DNA of 13,473 bases from positions 1 through 13,473 of the forward strand of contig MVZB01000071.1 of the NCBI GenBank assembly GCA_002068205.1, given 5' to 3'. Positions 1 to 7,027 of the stretch are shown in pieces; the stretch's first letter is position 1, and each line of letters opens with the position of its first letter. The translations under genes were made by a program, and so were the position numbers. The notes under the pieces are model-generated. The model saw only the letters and a program-made list of their open reading frames with translations. It ran no database searches and was not told the origin of the DNA. Source of the stretch: a candidate division BRC1 bacterium ADurb.BinA292 (GTDB taxonomy: Bacteria; Sumerlaeota; Sumerlaeia; MVZB01).

Positions 1-1176
1 AACACGCTCAACATGCGCAACCCGCCGGTGCTGCAGCTGCTGATGGATTCGCTGCGCTACTGGGTGCTGGAGATGCACGTCGACGGTTTTCGTTTCGATC
101 TGGCGGCCGCGCTGGCGCGCGGACTTCACGAGGTGGAGCGGCTCGTCTCGTTCTTCGACGTGATTCATCAGGACCCCGTCATCAGCCAGGTCAAGCTGAT
201 CGCCGAACCATGGGACGTCGGCGAGGGGGGCTATCAGGTCGGCAACTTCCCCGTTTTGTGGTCGGAGTGGAACGGCGCTTATCGCGACACGATGCGCGAC
301 TACTGGCGCGGCGAGCCGGCCGCGCTGGGCGACTTCGCGCGCCGCTTCGCCGGCAGCGCCGATCTGTACGAAGATACCGGCCGTCGGCCGTTCGCCTCGA
401 TCAACTTTGTCACGGCGCACGATGGCTTCACGTTGCGCGACCTCGTCTCGTACAACGACCGGCACAACGAGGCCAACGGCGAGGAGAATCGCGACGGCAG
501 CGTTGACAACCGGTCGTTCAATCTCGGCGCGGAGGGCCCGACCAATGACCCCGGGATCCAGGAAGTGCGGCGCCGCCAGCAGCGCAACTTCCTGGCTTCG
601 CTCCTCCTGTCGCAGGGGGTGCCGATGATCCTGGGGGGCGATGAGATCGGCCGCACGCAGCAGGGCAACAACAATGCCTATTGCCAGGACAACGAAATCT
701 CGTGGCTGGACTGGGAGAACATGGATCAGGACCTGTTCGCGTTCGTCCAGCGGCTGATTCACATCCGCCGCGAGCATCCGACCCTGCGCCGCTGGAAATG
801 GCTGAGCGGCGAACCGGTCGGCCGCGGCCGGCGCGGCGACATCGTCTGGTTTCGCCCCAACGGCGAGGAGATGAACGACGAGGACTGGGACAACGGCTTC
901 GCCCGATCGCTGCTGGTGTTTCTCAACGGCAGTCAGATCGCCGACCGCGACGCCGCCGGCGGTTTCATCACCGACCACGATTTCTATCTGCTGTTCAACG
1001 CCCATATCGAGCCGGTGGAGTTCGAGCTGCCGCCCGACGACCAGCGCAAGACGTGGGCGCGCTACATCGACACGAGCGATCCGGGGCAGGGCGAGGGGAA
1101 ACAGGATATCAACGCTCGTGACCGGATTGCGGTCGACGCCAGGACCCTGCTGGTCCTGCGACACGTCAAGCCCTGA
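1..1176 (+). CDS. glgX: Glycogen debranching enzyme GlgX, 5'-truncated by the window edge
   Basis: An isoamylase-type GH13 enzyme that hydrolyses alpha-1,6 branches of glycogen or limit dextrin in the cytoplasm. The frame is open from base 1 and begins with N-T-L-N, the end of the GNTLN motif of GlgX/TreX enzymes, so the gene starts upstream. Visible catalytic residues are the nucleophile Asp in DGFRFDLA (97-99), the acid/base Glu in LIAEPWDVG (205-207) and the transition-state Asp in FVTAHDGFT (421-423). The GlgX-typical stretch SYNDRHNEANGEENRDG follows, then GGDEIGRTQQGNNNAYCQD. The C-terminal beta domain is complete and ends in DARTLLVLRHV, as in the family. About 390 residues are present of a usual 650-720. 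No other glycogen gene is visible downstream. Family assignment is firm; the exact substrate (glycogen or maltodextrin) is inferred. Confidence 0.95.
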   Translation, partial: NTLNMRNPPVLQLLMDSLRYWVLEMHVDGFRFDLAAALARGLHEVERLVSFFDVIHQDPVISQVKLIAEPWDVGEGGYQVGNFPVLWSEWNGAYRDTMRDYWRGEPAALGDFARRFAGSADLYEDTGRRPFASINFVTAHDGFTLRDLVSYNDRHNEANGEENRDGSVDNRSFNLGAEGPTNDPGIQEVRRRQQRNFLASLLLSQGVPMILGGDEIGRTQQGNNNAYCQDNEISWLDWENMDQDLFAFVQRLIHIRREHPTLRRWKWLSGEPVGRGRRGDIVWFRPNGEEMNDEDWDNGFARSLLVFLNGSQIADRDAAGGFITDHDFYLLFNAHIEPVEFELPPDDQRKTWARYIDTSDPGQGEGKQDINARDRIAVDARTLLVLRHVKP

Positions 1177-1186
1177 ATGCTATAAT
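1158..1186 (+). promoter_or_regulatory. Possible sigma-70 promoter upstream of the CBS-domain gene
   Basis: A perfect TATAAT at 1181-1186 lies 17 bases after GCGACA (1158-1163, 4/6 match to TTGACA). It sits at the end of glgX and 15 bases before the next start codon. If used, transcription would start at about 1193, inside or just after the purine-rich ribosome-site sequence GGAAGGA (1187-1193), giving an almost leaderless mRNA. That conflict lowers confidence; the hexamer match may be chance. Confidence 0.35.
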
Positions 1187-1201
1187 GGAAGGACACGCAT
1201 C

Positions 1202-1684
1202 ATGAGAATCCAGGACGTAATGACGCGCGAAGTCAGTTGCTGCCGCCCCGGCGACAGCCTGAGCGAGGCGGCCCGCTGCATGTGGGAGTGCGACTGCGGC
1301 GCGACGCCGATCATCGACGAGGAGCGCCGGGTCGTCGGCATCCTCACCGACCGCGACATCTGCATGGCCGCCTATACGCGCGGCGCGCCGCTGCACGCCA
1401 TCGAGATTGCCAGCGTGATGTCGACCGACCTGTGCGCCTGCCGTCCCGGGGACGCGCTCGAAGATGTGGAGACGCAGATGCGCCAGCACCGGGTCCGCCG
1501 GATTCCAGTGGTCGACGAGCAGGACCGGCTGGTCGGGATCGTCTCGCTCAACGACCTGGCGCTGGAATTCCAGAAGGAACAGGGGCAGCGGCGGAAGTCG
1601 ATCAAGGCGCGCGAGGTGGCCGAAACGCTCGCCGCGATCTGCGAGCATCAGCACCAGCCGGCGCTCGGCGCGGCGGCGGGGTAA
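1202..1684 (+). CDS. Tandem CBS-domain protein
   Basis: A 160-residue protein made of little more than one Bateman module. The first CBS repeat spans about residues 7-57 (MTREVSCCRPGDSL to GILTDRDICMAAY). The second spans about 70-125 (SVMSTDLCACRPGDAL to RRIPVVDEQDRLVGIVSLNDLA). Each repeat has the typical V-x-G-I-x-T/S-x-x-D end. CBS pairs bind adenosine nucleotides or S-adenosylmethionine and usually act as sensors, but this protein has no attached effector domain, so its partner is unknown. The ATG at 1202 is chosen because GGAAGGA lies 8 bases upstream and the CBS homology starts at once (MRIQDVMTREV). The start is 25 bases after glgX ends. The stop at 1682-1684 is four bases before an ATG at 1689, suggesting translational coupling to the next gene. 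The two cysteine-rich spots (SCCRPGD, ECDCG) are unusual but not a recognised metal site. Confidence 0.9.
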   Translation: MRIQDVMTREVSCCRPGDSLSEAARCMWECDCGATPIIDEERRVVGILTDRDICMAAYTRGAPLHAIEIASVMSTDLCACRPGDALEDVETQMRQHRVRRIPVVDEQDRLVGIVSLNDLALEFQKEQGQRRKSIKAREVAETLAAICEHQHQPALGAAAG

Positions 1685-1688
1685 CCTC

Positions 1689-3168
1689 ATGCAAGCCTCG
1701 CGGAACCTCTCCACTTCGCCCGGCTCGTGCTGGCGGCGCGACCGATGTCGTCATCCTGGGCGCCGGCATCACCGGGCTCACCGCCGGGCTCCATCTGCTG
1801 GAGCGCGGCCGGCGCGTCATGCTTCTGGAGGCGCATCAGGTCGGCGGCGGCGCCACCGGCGGCTCCACCGGCCACCTGACCGCCCTGCTCGATACCGGCC
1901 TCGGCCGGCTGATCGAGGACTGGGGCCAGCACGAGGCCGGCCTGATGGTGGGGGCCAACCTGACCGCGATCAGCCAGATCGAGCAATGGAGCGCCCGGTT
2001 CAGCCCGGATTGCCAGCTCCAGCGGGTCGAGGGGATCCTCTATACCGAGAATGCCGCGGGCGCCGGCGATCTGGGGCGGGAGGCCGACGCCGCCCGGCTG
2101 CTCGGTCTCGGCGCGGAGGCGCTCGATCGGGTGCCGCTGCCGTTCCCCTGTCACGCCGGCTACCGGATTACCGGGCAGGCCCGCTTCGATCCGCTGCGGT
2201 ATGTGCTGGGCCTGGCGCGCCGGTTCCTCGAGGCCGGCGGCGTGATCCATGAACAGTCGCCGGCCAAACCGCCCCAGGACGGCGGGGGGGCCCAGATCGA
2301 AACGCCCGCGGCGCGGATCCAGGCCGGCGATGTGATCGTCGCCACGCATCTGCCGTACGTCGGCGCGCTGACGCTCGAGACGCGCAACTATCCGCAGCAG
2401 TCGTATGTTCTGCTGGTCCGGCTCACGTCGCCGCTGCACGACGCCCTCTTCTGGGACGACGCCGAGCCTTACCATTACATTCGCCGCTACGGCGGCGACG
2501 ACCCGCATCTGGTCCTGATCGGCGGGGCCGATCATCGCACCGGCCTGCCGATTAATGAACTGGATCATCTGGCCCAGCTCGAACAGTATGCCCGTGCCCG
2601 GTTCGCGGTCGAGGCCGTCGAGGGGCGCTGGTCCGATGAGTTCGTTGAGCCGGCCGACGGCGCGCCGTTCGCCGGCCGGCTCGTCGGGGCGGATCATATC
2701 TGGATCGCCACGGGATATGCCGGCAACGGCCTGACGTGGGGCACCGCCTGCGGCCTGCTGCTGGCCGATCTGCTGACTAACGAGCCCAACCCGCTGGCCG
2801 GCCTGCTCGATCCGCGCCGCGTCAAGGGCCTCGCCGCGCTGGATCGGTTCGTTCCCGAAAATCTGCGGACCGCGCTGGAATATGCGCGGATTCCTTTTGA
2901 GGGGGAGCGCGTCGACAGCCTGGCGGAGGTCGGCCCCGGCGAGGGGCGGCTCGTGCGCTATCAGGGGCGGAAACTGGCCGTCTGGCGCGATCCCGGCGGC
3001 GAGCTGACCATCCTTTCGCCCGTCTGCCGGCACCTGGGCTGCATCGTCAAGTGGAATGAAGCCGCGGCGACCTGGGACTGCCCGTGCCACGGGGGCCGCT
3101 ACACCGCCACCGGCGAGCGTCTTGGCGGCCCGCCGCCCGACGACCTGGAGCCGGCGGCGCTGGAGTAG
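1689..3168 (+). CDS. FAD-dependent oxidoreductase (DAO type) with C-terminal Rieske [2Fe-2S] domain; N-terminus out of frame
   Basis: The conserved frame reads TDVVILGAGITGLTAGLHLLERG, an FAD-binding Rossmann fold with GxGxxG at 1759-1776. A DAO/glycine-oxidase-like body follows, with GADHRTG and WIATGYAGNGLTWGTA near the flavin site. A Rieske domain follows, with C-R-H (3025-3033) and C-P-C-H (3079-3090) ligating a [2Fe-2S] cluster. This fusion is a known but poorly characterised family thought to oxidise amines or similar substrates. In the conserved frame no ATG, GTG or TTG occurs between the CBS gene and the Rossmann fold. The only well-placed start, ATG 1689, four bases after the CBS stop, is in another frame (M-Q-A-S-R-N-L-S). 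Skipping one base between about 1711 and 1741 would join the two. So there is a sequencing or assembly indel, a true frameshift or an unconventional start. The Rieske domain ends soon after its second motif, without the usual last strand or two. Confidence 0.8.
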
Positions 3169-3211
3169 CCGGTTGGCGCGGGAGTCAGGTGCGTGAACGA
3201 AATCCGTCAGA

Positions 3212-3257
3212 TCCGACCGTTCGGACGGCCTATCCCGATACTGTGCGGGACAGTCGG
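3212..3257. repeat. Copy 1 of a possible dispersed hairpin-forming repeat
   Basis: TCCGACCG at 3212-3219 and TGTGCGGGAC at 3242-3251 match, in the same order and at nearly the same spacing (30 versus 28 bases), TCCGACCG at 5943 and TGTGTGGGAC at 5971. This copy can fold CCGTC/GACGG around 3204-3228 and, next to it, ACTGT-GCGGG-ACAGT (3240-3254). Both copies lie in gaps upstream of a plus-strand gene. Two copies with partial identity are weak evidence for a repeat family. Confidence 0.3.
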
Positions 3258-3389
3258 CCGCGATCGGGCGCGGCGCCGATCCCGGCCCGGTTGATTTTCA
3301 TCCCATCGGCGGTCCATCATGGCGCAAGGGCAGTTGCACCAGCCGCCGCGCGGCGGGGCCCGACCGATGTGCCCAGGGAGCCGAAAAAT

Positions 3390-3614
3390 ATGGAAACCAC
3401 TCGGATCGCGACGCTGGAAAATGAGGTCGAGGCGGCGCTGTTGGGCGATATCCTGCGCGAACGCGAAATTCCCCATTTCATTCAGTCATTCCGCGACGCC
3501 GCCTATGACGGGATCTTTCAGACGCAAAAGGGGTGGGGCTGCGTCGTCGGCCCGCCGGAGCGCGCCGACGAGGTCCGCGAGATTCTCGAAGATCTGCGCA
3601 AGCAACCGGGTTGA
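3390..3614 (+). CDS. DUF2007-type small putative signal-transducing protein
   Basis: A 74-residue soluble protein. It starts TTRIATLENEVEAALLGDILREREIPHFIQ, which follows the DUF2007 pattern of a beta strand, a helix with N-E-x-E-A-x-L-L, and the 'ERGIP' turn into the second strand. It continues with a glycine-containing middle and an acidic C-terminal helix (DEVREILEDL). Members are about 70 residues, resemble small ferredoxin-like or GlnB-like folds and have no established biochemical role. The ATG at 3390 follows GGGAG (3376-3380) at a rather long distance of 9 bases across an A-rich spacer. The frame is open upstream, but that extension has low-complexity shadow composition (Ala/Arg/Pro) and is not homologous to the family. 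It is convergent with threonine synthase, 57 bases downstream. No functional link with its neighbours is evident. Confidence 0.8.
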   Translation: METTRIATLENEVEAALLGDILREREIPHFIQSFRDAAYDGIFQTQKGWGCVVGPPERADEVREILEDLRKQPG

Positions 3615-3639
3615 GCGCCCGCCCCCGCTCCGCGGCCTC

Positions 3640-3671
3640 CGCCGTCAAGGAATTCGAGCCCTTCGGCGGCG
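3640..3671. terminator. Hairpin between convergent genes, possible bidirectional terminator
   Basis: CGCCGTCAAGG (3640-3650) can pair with CCTT-C-GGCGGCG (3660-3671), giving about eleven pairs with one G-U pair and one bulged base around a nine-base loop. It lies directly beyond the threonine synthase stop codon (minus strand) and 25 bases beyond the DUF2007 stop (plus strand). No T-tract follows on either strand, so intrinsic termination is doubtful; it could protect 3' ends or act with other factors. Confidence 0.3.
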
Positions 3672-5054
3672 TTAGCGCGCGCTGGCCCGGGCGCCGCCGT
3701 AGCGTTCCAGCAGGTAGTCCTTGAGCAATTCGTAACGCGGCGGCAGCGCGTCGTAATCCTCGGGCAGACCCTCCAGCCGGGCGAGCGCGCCGGGGACTTC
3801 CGGCGTGAAGCCCAGGAGCCGCTCGATTTCGTCGGGGAATTTTGCCGGATGCGCCGTTTCGACCACCACGGCCGGCGCGCCGTCCAGCCCTTCCGCGCGG
3901 CGATACTCCAGCAGGCCCTGCCAGCCGACCGCGCCGTGCGGCTCCAGCAGCAGCCGGTGGTCGCGCCACGCCTGGCGGATCGCGGCGCGCGTGGCGTCGT
4001 CGGAAACGGCGACGGAGAACAGGTCGCGGCGCATCGCCGCGAAATCCGGCGCGCGGTGCAGGCAGCCGGTCTCGTCGAGCCAGCCGCCGTAAAGTTCCAC
4101 CAGCCGGGCCAGATTGCTCGGATGGCCGACGTTCATCGCGTTGGAAATGCAGGCTCGCGACGGCTCGATTCGCGCATACCGGCCCGTCCGGAGAAAGACG
4201 GGAAACTCATCGTTCGCGTTGACCGGCACCACCAGTTTCCTGAGTTTGAGCCCCATCCGGCCGGCGAGCATGCAGCCCATCATGTTGCCGAAGTTCCCCG
4301 AAGGGACGGCCACAACCACCGGTTCATCGGGCTCGGCCACCTGCGCCGCCGCATAAAAATAATAGACCGTCTGGGGCAACAGACGGCCGATGTTGATGGA
4401 ATTGGCCGAGGAGAGGTCCAGGTCGGCCAGGTCGGGGTCGCTGAAGGCCCGTTTGACGAGCGCCTGGCAATCGTCGAATTTCCCCTCCAGCGCGATCGTG
4501 CGGATGTTGTCGCCCAGCGTGGTCATCTGGCGGCGCTGGCGCTCGCTGACCTCCTCGCGCGGGAAAAGCACCAGGACGCGCACGCCCGGCACGTTGTGGA
4601 ATGCGCTGGCCACCGCCGAGCCGGTGTCGCCGCTGGTCGCCGTCAGGATCAGCAGTTCGCGGCGATCTTCCTGGAGGAAGCGACCGATCAGACGCGCCAT
4701 CATCCGGGCGGCGAAGTCCTTGAACGACGCGGTGGGGCCCTGGTCCAGCCGCAGCACGTGCACACCTTCAACGCCCGCGACCGGCTCCAGCGGCACGGCA
4801 TAGTCGTAGGCGTCGCGACACAGCGCTCGCAGCGCCTCCGGCTCGATCACGCCGTCGGTGTAGGCCGACAGGACATCGAAGGCGACGTCGGCATACGGCT
4901 TGCCGCGCAGGTCGGCGATCCGGTCGGCCGACAGCTCCGGGATGCGGTCGGGCAGGTAGAGCCCGCGATCGGGGGCCTGCCCCGCCAGCAGCGCCTGCTT
5001 GAGATCGACGCGCGGGGCCTGGCCGTTGGTGCTGTGAAAAGTGAGGGGAGCCAT
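3672..5054 (-). CDS. thrC: Threonine synthase
   Basis: A PLP enzyme converting O-phospho-L-homoserine to L-threonine, the last step of threonine biosynthesis, in the cytoplasm. The protein has 460 residues, the usual length of the bacterial/fungal-type (long) enzyme. The N-terminus has FHSTNGQAPRVDLKQALLAG and RGLYLPDRIP, characteristic of ThrC. The PLP-binding lysine is K112 in GPTASFKDFAAR, SGDTGSA (141-147) follows, and the phosphate-binding PSGNFGN loop is at about 251-257. Close to the end is ETAHPAKFPDEIERLLG. Start ATG is at 5054; there is no clear Shine-Dalgarno sequence in front (the leader reads ACGAACCTC), although a promoter-like pair lies further up. The gene stands alone; thrA and thrB are not in the window. 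Confidence 0.96.
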   Translation of the reverse strand: MAPLTFHSTNGQAPRVDLKQALLAGQAPDRGLYLPDRIPELSADRIADLRGKPYADVAFDVLSAYTDGVIEPEALRALCRDAYDYAVPLEPVAGVEGVHVLRLDQGPTASFKDFAARMMARLIGRFLQEDRRELLILTATSGDTGSAVASAFHNVPGVRVLVLFPREEVSERQRRQMTTLGDNIRTIALEGKFDDCQALVKRAFSDPDLADLDLSSANSINIGRLLPQTVYYFYAAAQVAEPDEPVVVAVPSGNFGNMMGCMLAGRMGLKLRKLVVPVNANDEFPVFLRTGRYARIEPSRACISNAMNVGHPSNLARLVELYGGWLDETGCLHRAPDFAAMRRDLFSVAVSDDATRAAIRQAWRDHRLLLEPHGAVGWQGLLEYRRAEGLDGAPAVVVETAHPAKFPDEIERLLGFTPEVPGALARLEGLPEDYDALPPRYELLKDYLLERYGGARASAR

Positions 5055-5092
5055 GAGGTTCGTCTTGGTGGGATAGGGGACGCGCCCTCCCT

Positions 5093-5122
5093 ACGATACC
5101 GGCATCACGCGCCCGCTGGCAA
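5093..5122 (-). promoter_or_regulatory. thrC: Candidate sigma-70 promoter of thrC
   Basis: On the minus strand TTGCCA (5122-5117, 5/6 to TTGACA) is followed after 18 bases by TATCGT (5098-5093, 4/6 to TATAAT). The predicted start at about 5086 gives a 32-base leader before the thrC ATG. Position is right; the match is moderate. Confidence 0.4.
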
Positions 5123-5167
5123 GGCGGCCGATGCGTGCCCTTAGGGCCCGCCGGCCAGAGCGCGGGG

Positions 5168-5863
5168 CTACGGGGCAAGTGCGATCTGCGGGCGCATGGC
5201 CTCCAGCGTGCGGGGTCCGATCCCGTTAACCGCGAGCAGGTCCTCGACCCGCCGAAAAGGTCCGTGACGGCGGCGATGTTCGATAATCCGGCCGGCAAGG
5301 ACCGGTCCGACCCCCTTGATCCGGGTCAGCTCGGCCGCATCGGCCGTATTGATGTTGATGCGCGGCAGGGCAAGCGCCGCGGGCGTCGCGGGAATGAATT
5401 GCCCCGCGGGGCGGATGGGTTCGCCCGCGCCCTGCTCGACGCGCACGTAGGGGCGCAGTTTTTCCAGCGTGGCCGGCCCGATGCCCGGCACTTCGAGCAG
5501 GGCGCCGACCGTGGCGAAGCCGCCGAGCCGCTCGCGCGTCGCCAGGATGTCGGCCGCCCGAGCCGGCCCGATGCCCGGCAGGCGGTCCAGCTCCTCGGCG
5601 GAGGCAGTGTTGAGGTCGATGCCGCCCTCGGGAAGGCCCGCGCCGGCGCCGGTCGTGGTTTGAACCTCCCCGGTCGGCCAGGCGGGCAGCCTGTCGCCGG
5701 CCTCAAATTCGGCCAGTTTCTCCCAGGCGCCCTGCCCATCCACGAAGACCAGACCGGCCGTGCCACGGCGCTGCCAGGCACGCGCGCCCAGACCGAAGCA
5801 GAGGATGACCGCGACGGTTCCCAACAGCGCAATCTGTTCGCGGCGTGACAGACCGATCGCCAT
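5168..5863 (-). CDS. Membrane-anchored ComEA-like protein with two helix-hairpin-helix modules
   Basis: A 231-residue protein. Residues 9-27 form one hydrophobic segment (IALLGTVAVILCFGLGARA) after a short basic start, so it is probably anchored in the inner membrane with the rest outside. Two ComEA-type modules follow. Module 1, about 82-140, reads IDLNTASAEELDRLPGIGP and later VPGIGP. Module 2, about 169-227, reads ININTADAAELTRIKGVGP and later VNGIGP. Each holds two G-I/V-G hairpins of the kind that bind DNA backbone non-specifically. ComEA captures double-stranded DNA for uptake in transformable bacteria; standard ComEA has one such module plus a SLBB domain or none. A role in DNA uptake is family inference only, because no other competence gene is nearby. 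The start ATG 5863 lacks a Shine-Dalgarno sequence. The gene is 113 bases downstream of thrC in the same direction. Confidence 0.85.
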   Translation of the reverse strand: MAIGLSRREQIALLGTVAVILCFGLGARAWQRRGTAGLVFVDGQGAWEKLAEFEAGDRLPAWPTGEVQTTTGAGAGLPEGGIDLNTASAEELDRLPGIGPARAADILATRERLGGFATVGALLEVPGIGPATLEKLRPYVRVEQGAGEPIRPAGQFIPATPAALALPRININTADAAELTRIKGVGPVLAGRIIEHRRRHGPFRRVEDLLAVNGIGPRTLEAMRPQIALAP

Positions 5864-5942
5864 GGAGGAAAGCTAGTCATTCGCCGGGCGGAAGTAAATC
5901 GCGATTCGAAGATCCGCAGATCCTGAGGCAGCATCCGTCGAC

Positions 5943-5986
5943 TCCGACCGATCCGTCCGGTCCGACGGATTGTGTGGGACGGCCGG
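5943..5986. repeat. Copy 2 of a possible dispersed hairpin-forming repeat
   Basis: Partner of the copy at 3212-3257, with TCCGACCG and TGTGTGGGAC in the same order. This copy includes a clean hairpin, TCCGTC (5952-5957) and GACGGA (5964-5969) around a six-base loop. It lies between the divergent ComEA-like and PAP2 genes. A palindromic, GC-rich intergenic element of the REP kind is possible; chance similarity in GC-rich DNA is also possible. Confidence 0.3.
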
Positions 5987-6029
5987 TGGTGTGGCGCTGG
6001 TGCGCATCTGGCTGTATCATCCCCCTGTC

Positions 6030-6794
6030 ATGAAACGAGCGATCATTCGAGGAGCGCGCGCCGGCCTCCGCCATGCCCGCCGGTGGATCATGCGGATGGA
6101 ATTCGTCACGCTGGTCCTGCTCGTGTTGCTGGCCGGGTCCATTCACTTCTTCGTCGAGCTGGCGGATGATGTTCTGGAGGGCGACACGCGCGAACTGGAC
6201 GAATGGATCATCCTCGGCATGCGGAACCCTGACGATCTTGCGGATCCGGTCGGCCCACCGTGGCTGGAGGAGATGATCCGCGACATCACCGGCCTGGGGG
6301 GCATCGGGGTCCTGAGCCTGGTGACGCTGGGCGTGGCCGGCTATCTGGGGCTGGCCGGCAAGCGCCATGCGATGGTCCTGGTGTTGGCCGCGGTGTTTGG
6401 CGGGATGGTTGCCTCGCAACTGCTCAAATGGGGTTTCGAGCGCCCGCGGCCAGACCTGGTCCCGCATCACTCCGAGGTCTACACGACAAGCTTTCCCAGC
6501 GGCCACTCGATGGTGTCGGCGGTGACTTATTTGACGCTCGGGGCGCTGCTGGCCCGGATCAACAGCCGGCGCCGGATCAAGACCTACGTCCTGTGTCTGG
6601 CCGTGCTGGTGACGGTGGCCGTGGGGGTCAGCCGGGTCTATCTGGGCGTTCACTGGCCGACCGACGTGGTGGCCGGATGGTCGGCGGGGGCCGCCTGGGC
6701 GATGGCCTGCTGGCTGGCGGCGATCTGGTTGCAGAAACGCGGGGCGATTGAGGCGCCCGAATCGCCGGCCAGTGTTGATGCGGCAAAAACCTGA
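6030..6794 (+). CDS. PAP2-family membrane phosphatase
   Basis: A 254-residue integral membrane protein of the type 2 phosphatidic acid phosphatase superfamily. All three signature motifs are present: K133-x6-R140-P141 (KWGFERPRP), P156-S-G-H159, and S201-R-x5-H208-x3-D212 (SRVYLGVHWPTD). H208 is the expected phosphoenzyme nucleophile and H159 the general acid. Membrane segments are visible at about 25-44, 89-109, 114-132, 160-176, 185-205 and 215-234. Substrates of such enzymes include phosphatidate, phosphatidylglycerophosphate and undecaprenyl pyrophosphate, and the sequence does not say which. The ATG at 6030 begins a basic N-terminus (MKRAIIRGARAGLRHARR) before the first membrane segment, but has no Shine-Dalgarno sequence. 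TATCAT at 6015-6020 is placed as a -10 box for a near-leaderless mRNA. Transcribed divergently from the ComEA-like gene. Confidence 0.93.
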   Translation: MKRAIIRGARAGLRHARRWIMRMEFVTLVLLVLLAGSIHFFVELADDVLEGDTRELDEWIILGMRNPDDLADPVGPPWLEEMIRDITGLGGIGVLSLVTLGVAGYLGLAGKRHAMVLVLAAVFGGMVASQLLKWGFERPRPDLVPHHSEVYTTSFPSGHSMVSAVTYLTLGALLARINSRRRIKTYVLCLAVLVTVAVGVSRVYLGVHWPTDVVAGWSAGAAWAMACWLAAIWLQKRGAIEAPESPASVDAAKT

Positions 6795-6822
6795 GTCAGG
6801 GAGGGCGCCGGCGGAGGTTTTT
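6785..6822 (+). terminator. Possible terminator at the end of the PAP2 gene
   Basis: AAAAACCT (6785-6792), overlapping the last codons, is a perfect inverted repeat of AGGTTTTT (6815-6822). The 22-base intervening stretch is GC-rich and contains GGGCGCCGGCG. The right arm ends in five T. An A-tract/T-tract stem over the stop codon could terminate, but the wide loop makes the hairpin less stable than usual. Confidence 0.35.
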
Positions 6823-6969
6823 ACCTGCAAAGGGAAGCCTTTTCACGGCCGTCGGAACAGGCGCCCTGCTTCCGCGATCCGATTTCCCTTCTGATTCTTT
6901 CACCGCCCGCCCGATGGCCGTTTAGGGGATTCCCTGATTTCCGGCGCCGGCCGCAGCGGCTAGACTCGC

Positions 6970-6987
6970 TGGGTCATCGACGACCCA
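6970..6987. promoter_or_regulatory. Short palindrome upstream of the nucleotidyltransferase gene
   Basis: TGGGTC (6970-6975) and GACCCA (6982-6987) form a perfect six-base inverted repeat around ATCGAC. It lies 41 bases before the ATG at 7028 and just after TAGACT (6961-6966), a weak -10-like box. This is the position of an operator or a 5' leader hairpin. The remaining 160 bases back to the PAP2 stop hold further short stems, such as AAAGG-GAAG-CCTTT at 6829-6842, and no gene. Confidence 0.3.
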
Positions 6988-7027
6988 CAGCGCGCGCCCA
7001 GTCGAGCCGACTCGGACTCAGCAAGCA

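Noticed and set aside
1237..1688. Upstream extension of the FAD-Rieske frame inside the CBS gene, with a TTG at 1237
   Set aside because: The extension is Arg/Ala/Gly-rich shadow of the CBS gene and no homologous N-terminus is visible in it.
1687..3090. Long minus-strand open frame of 467 codons opposite the FAD-Rieske gene
   Set aside because: Composition is that of a GC-rich antisense shadow; no family motif, and the opposite strand has a clear flavoprotein with catalytic motifs.
3849..5144. Plus-strand open frame of 431 codons opposite thrC
   Set aside because: Rich in His, Arg, Gly and Ala with no recognisable domain; it is the antisense shadow of threonine synthase.
6823..6900. Possible riboswitch (GEMM-like stretch TGCAAAGG) before the nucleotidyltransferase gene
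   Set aside because: The remaining conserved bases and the paired helices of the c-di-GMP class are not present; only a short stem fits.
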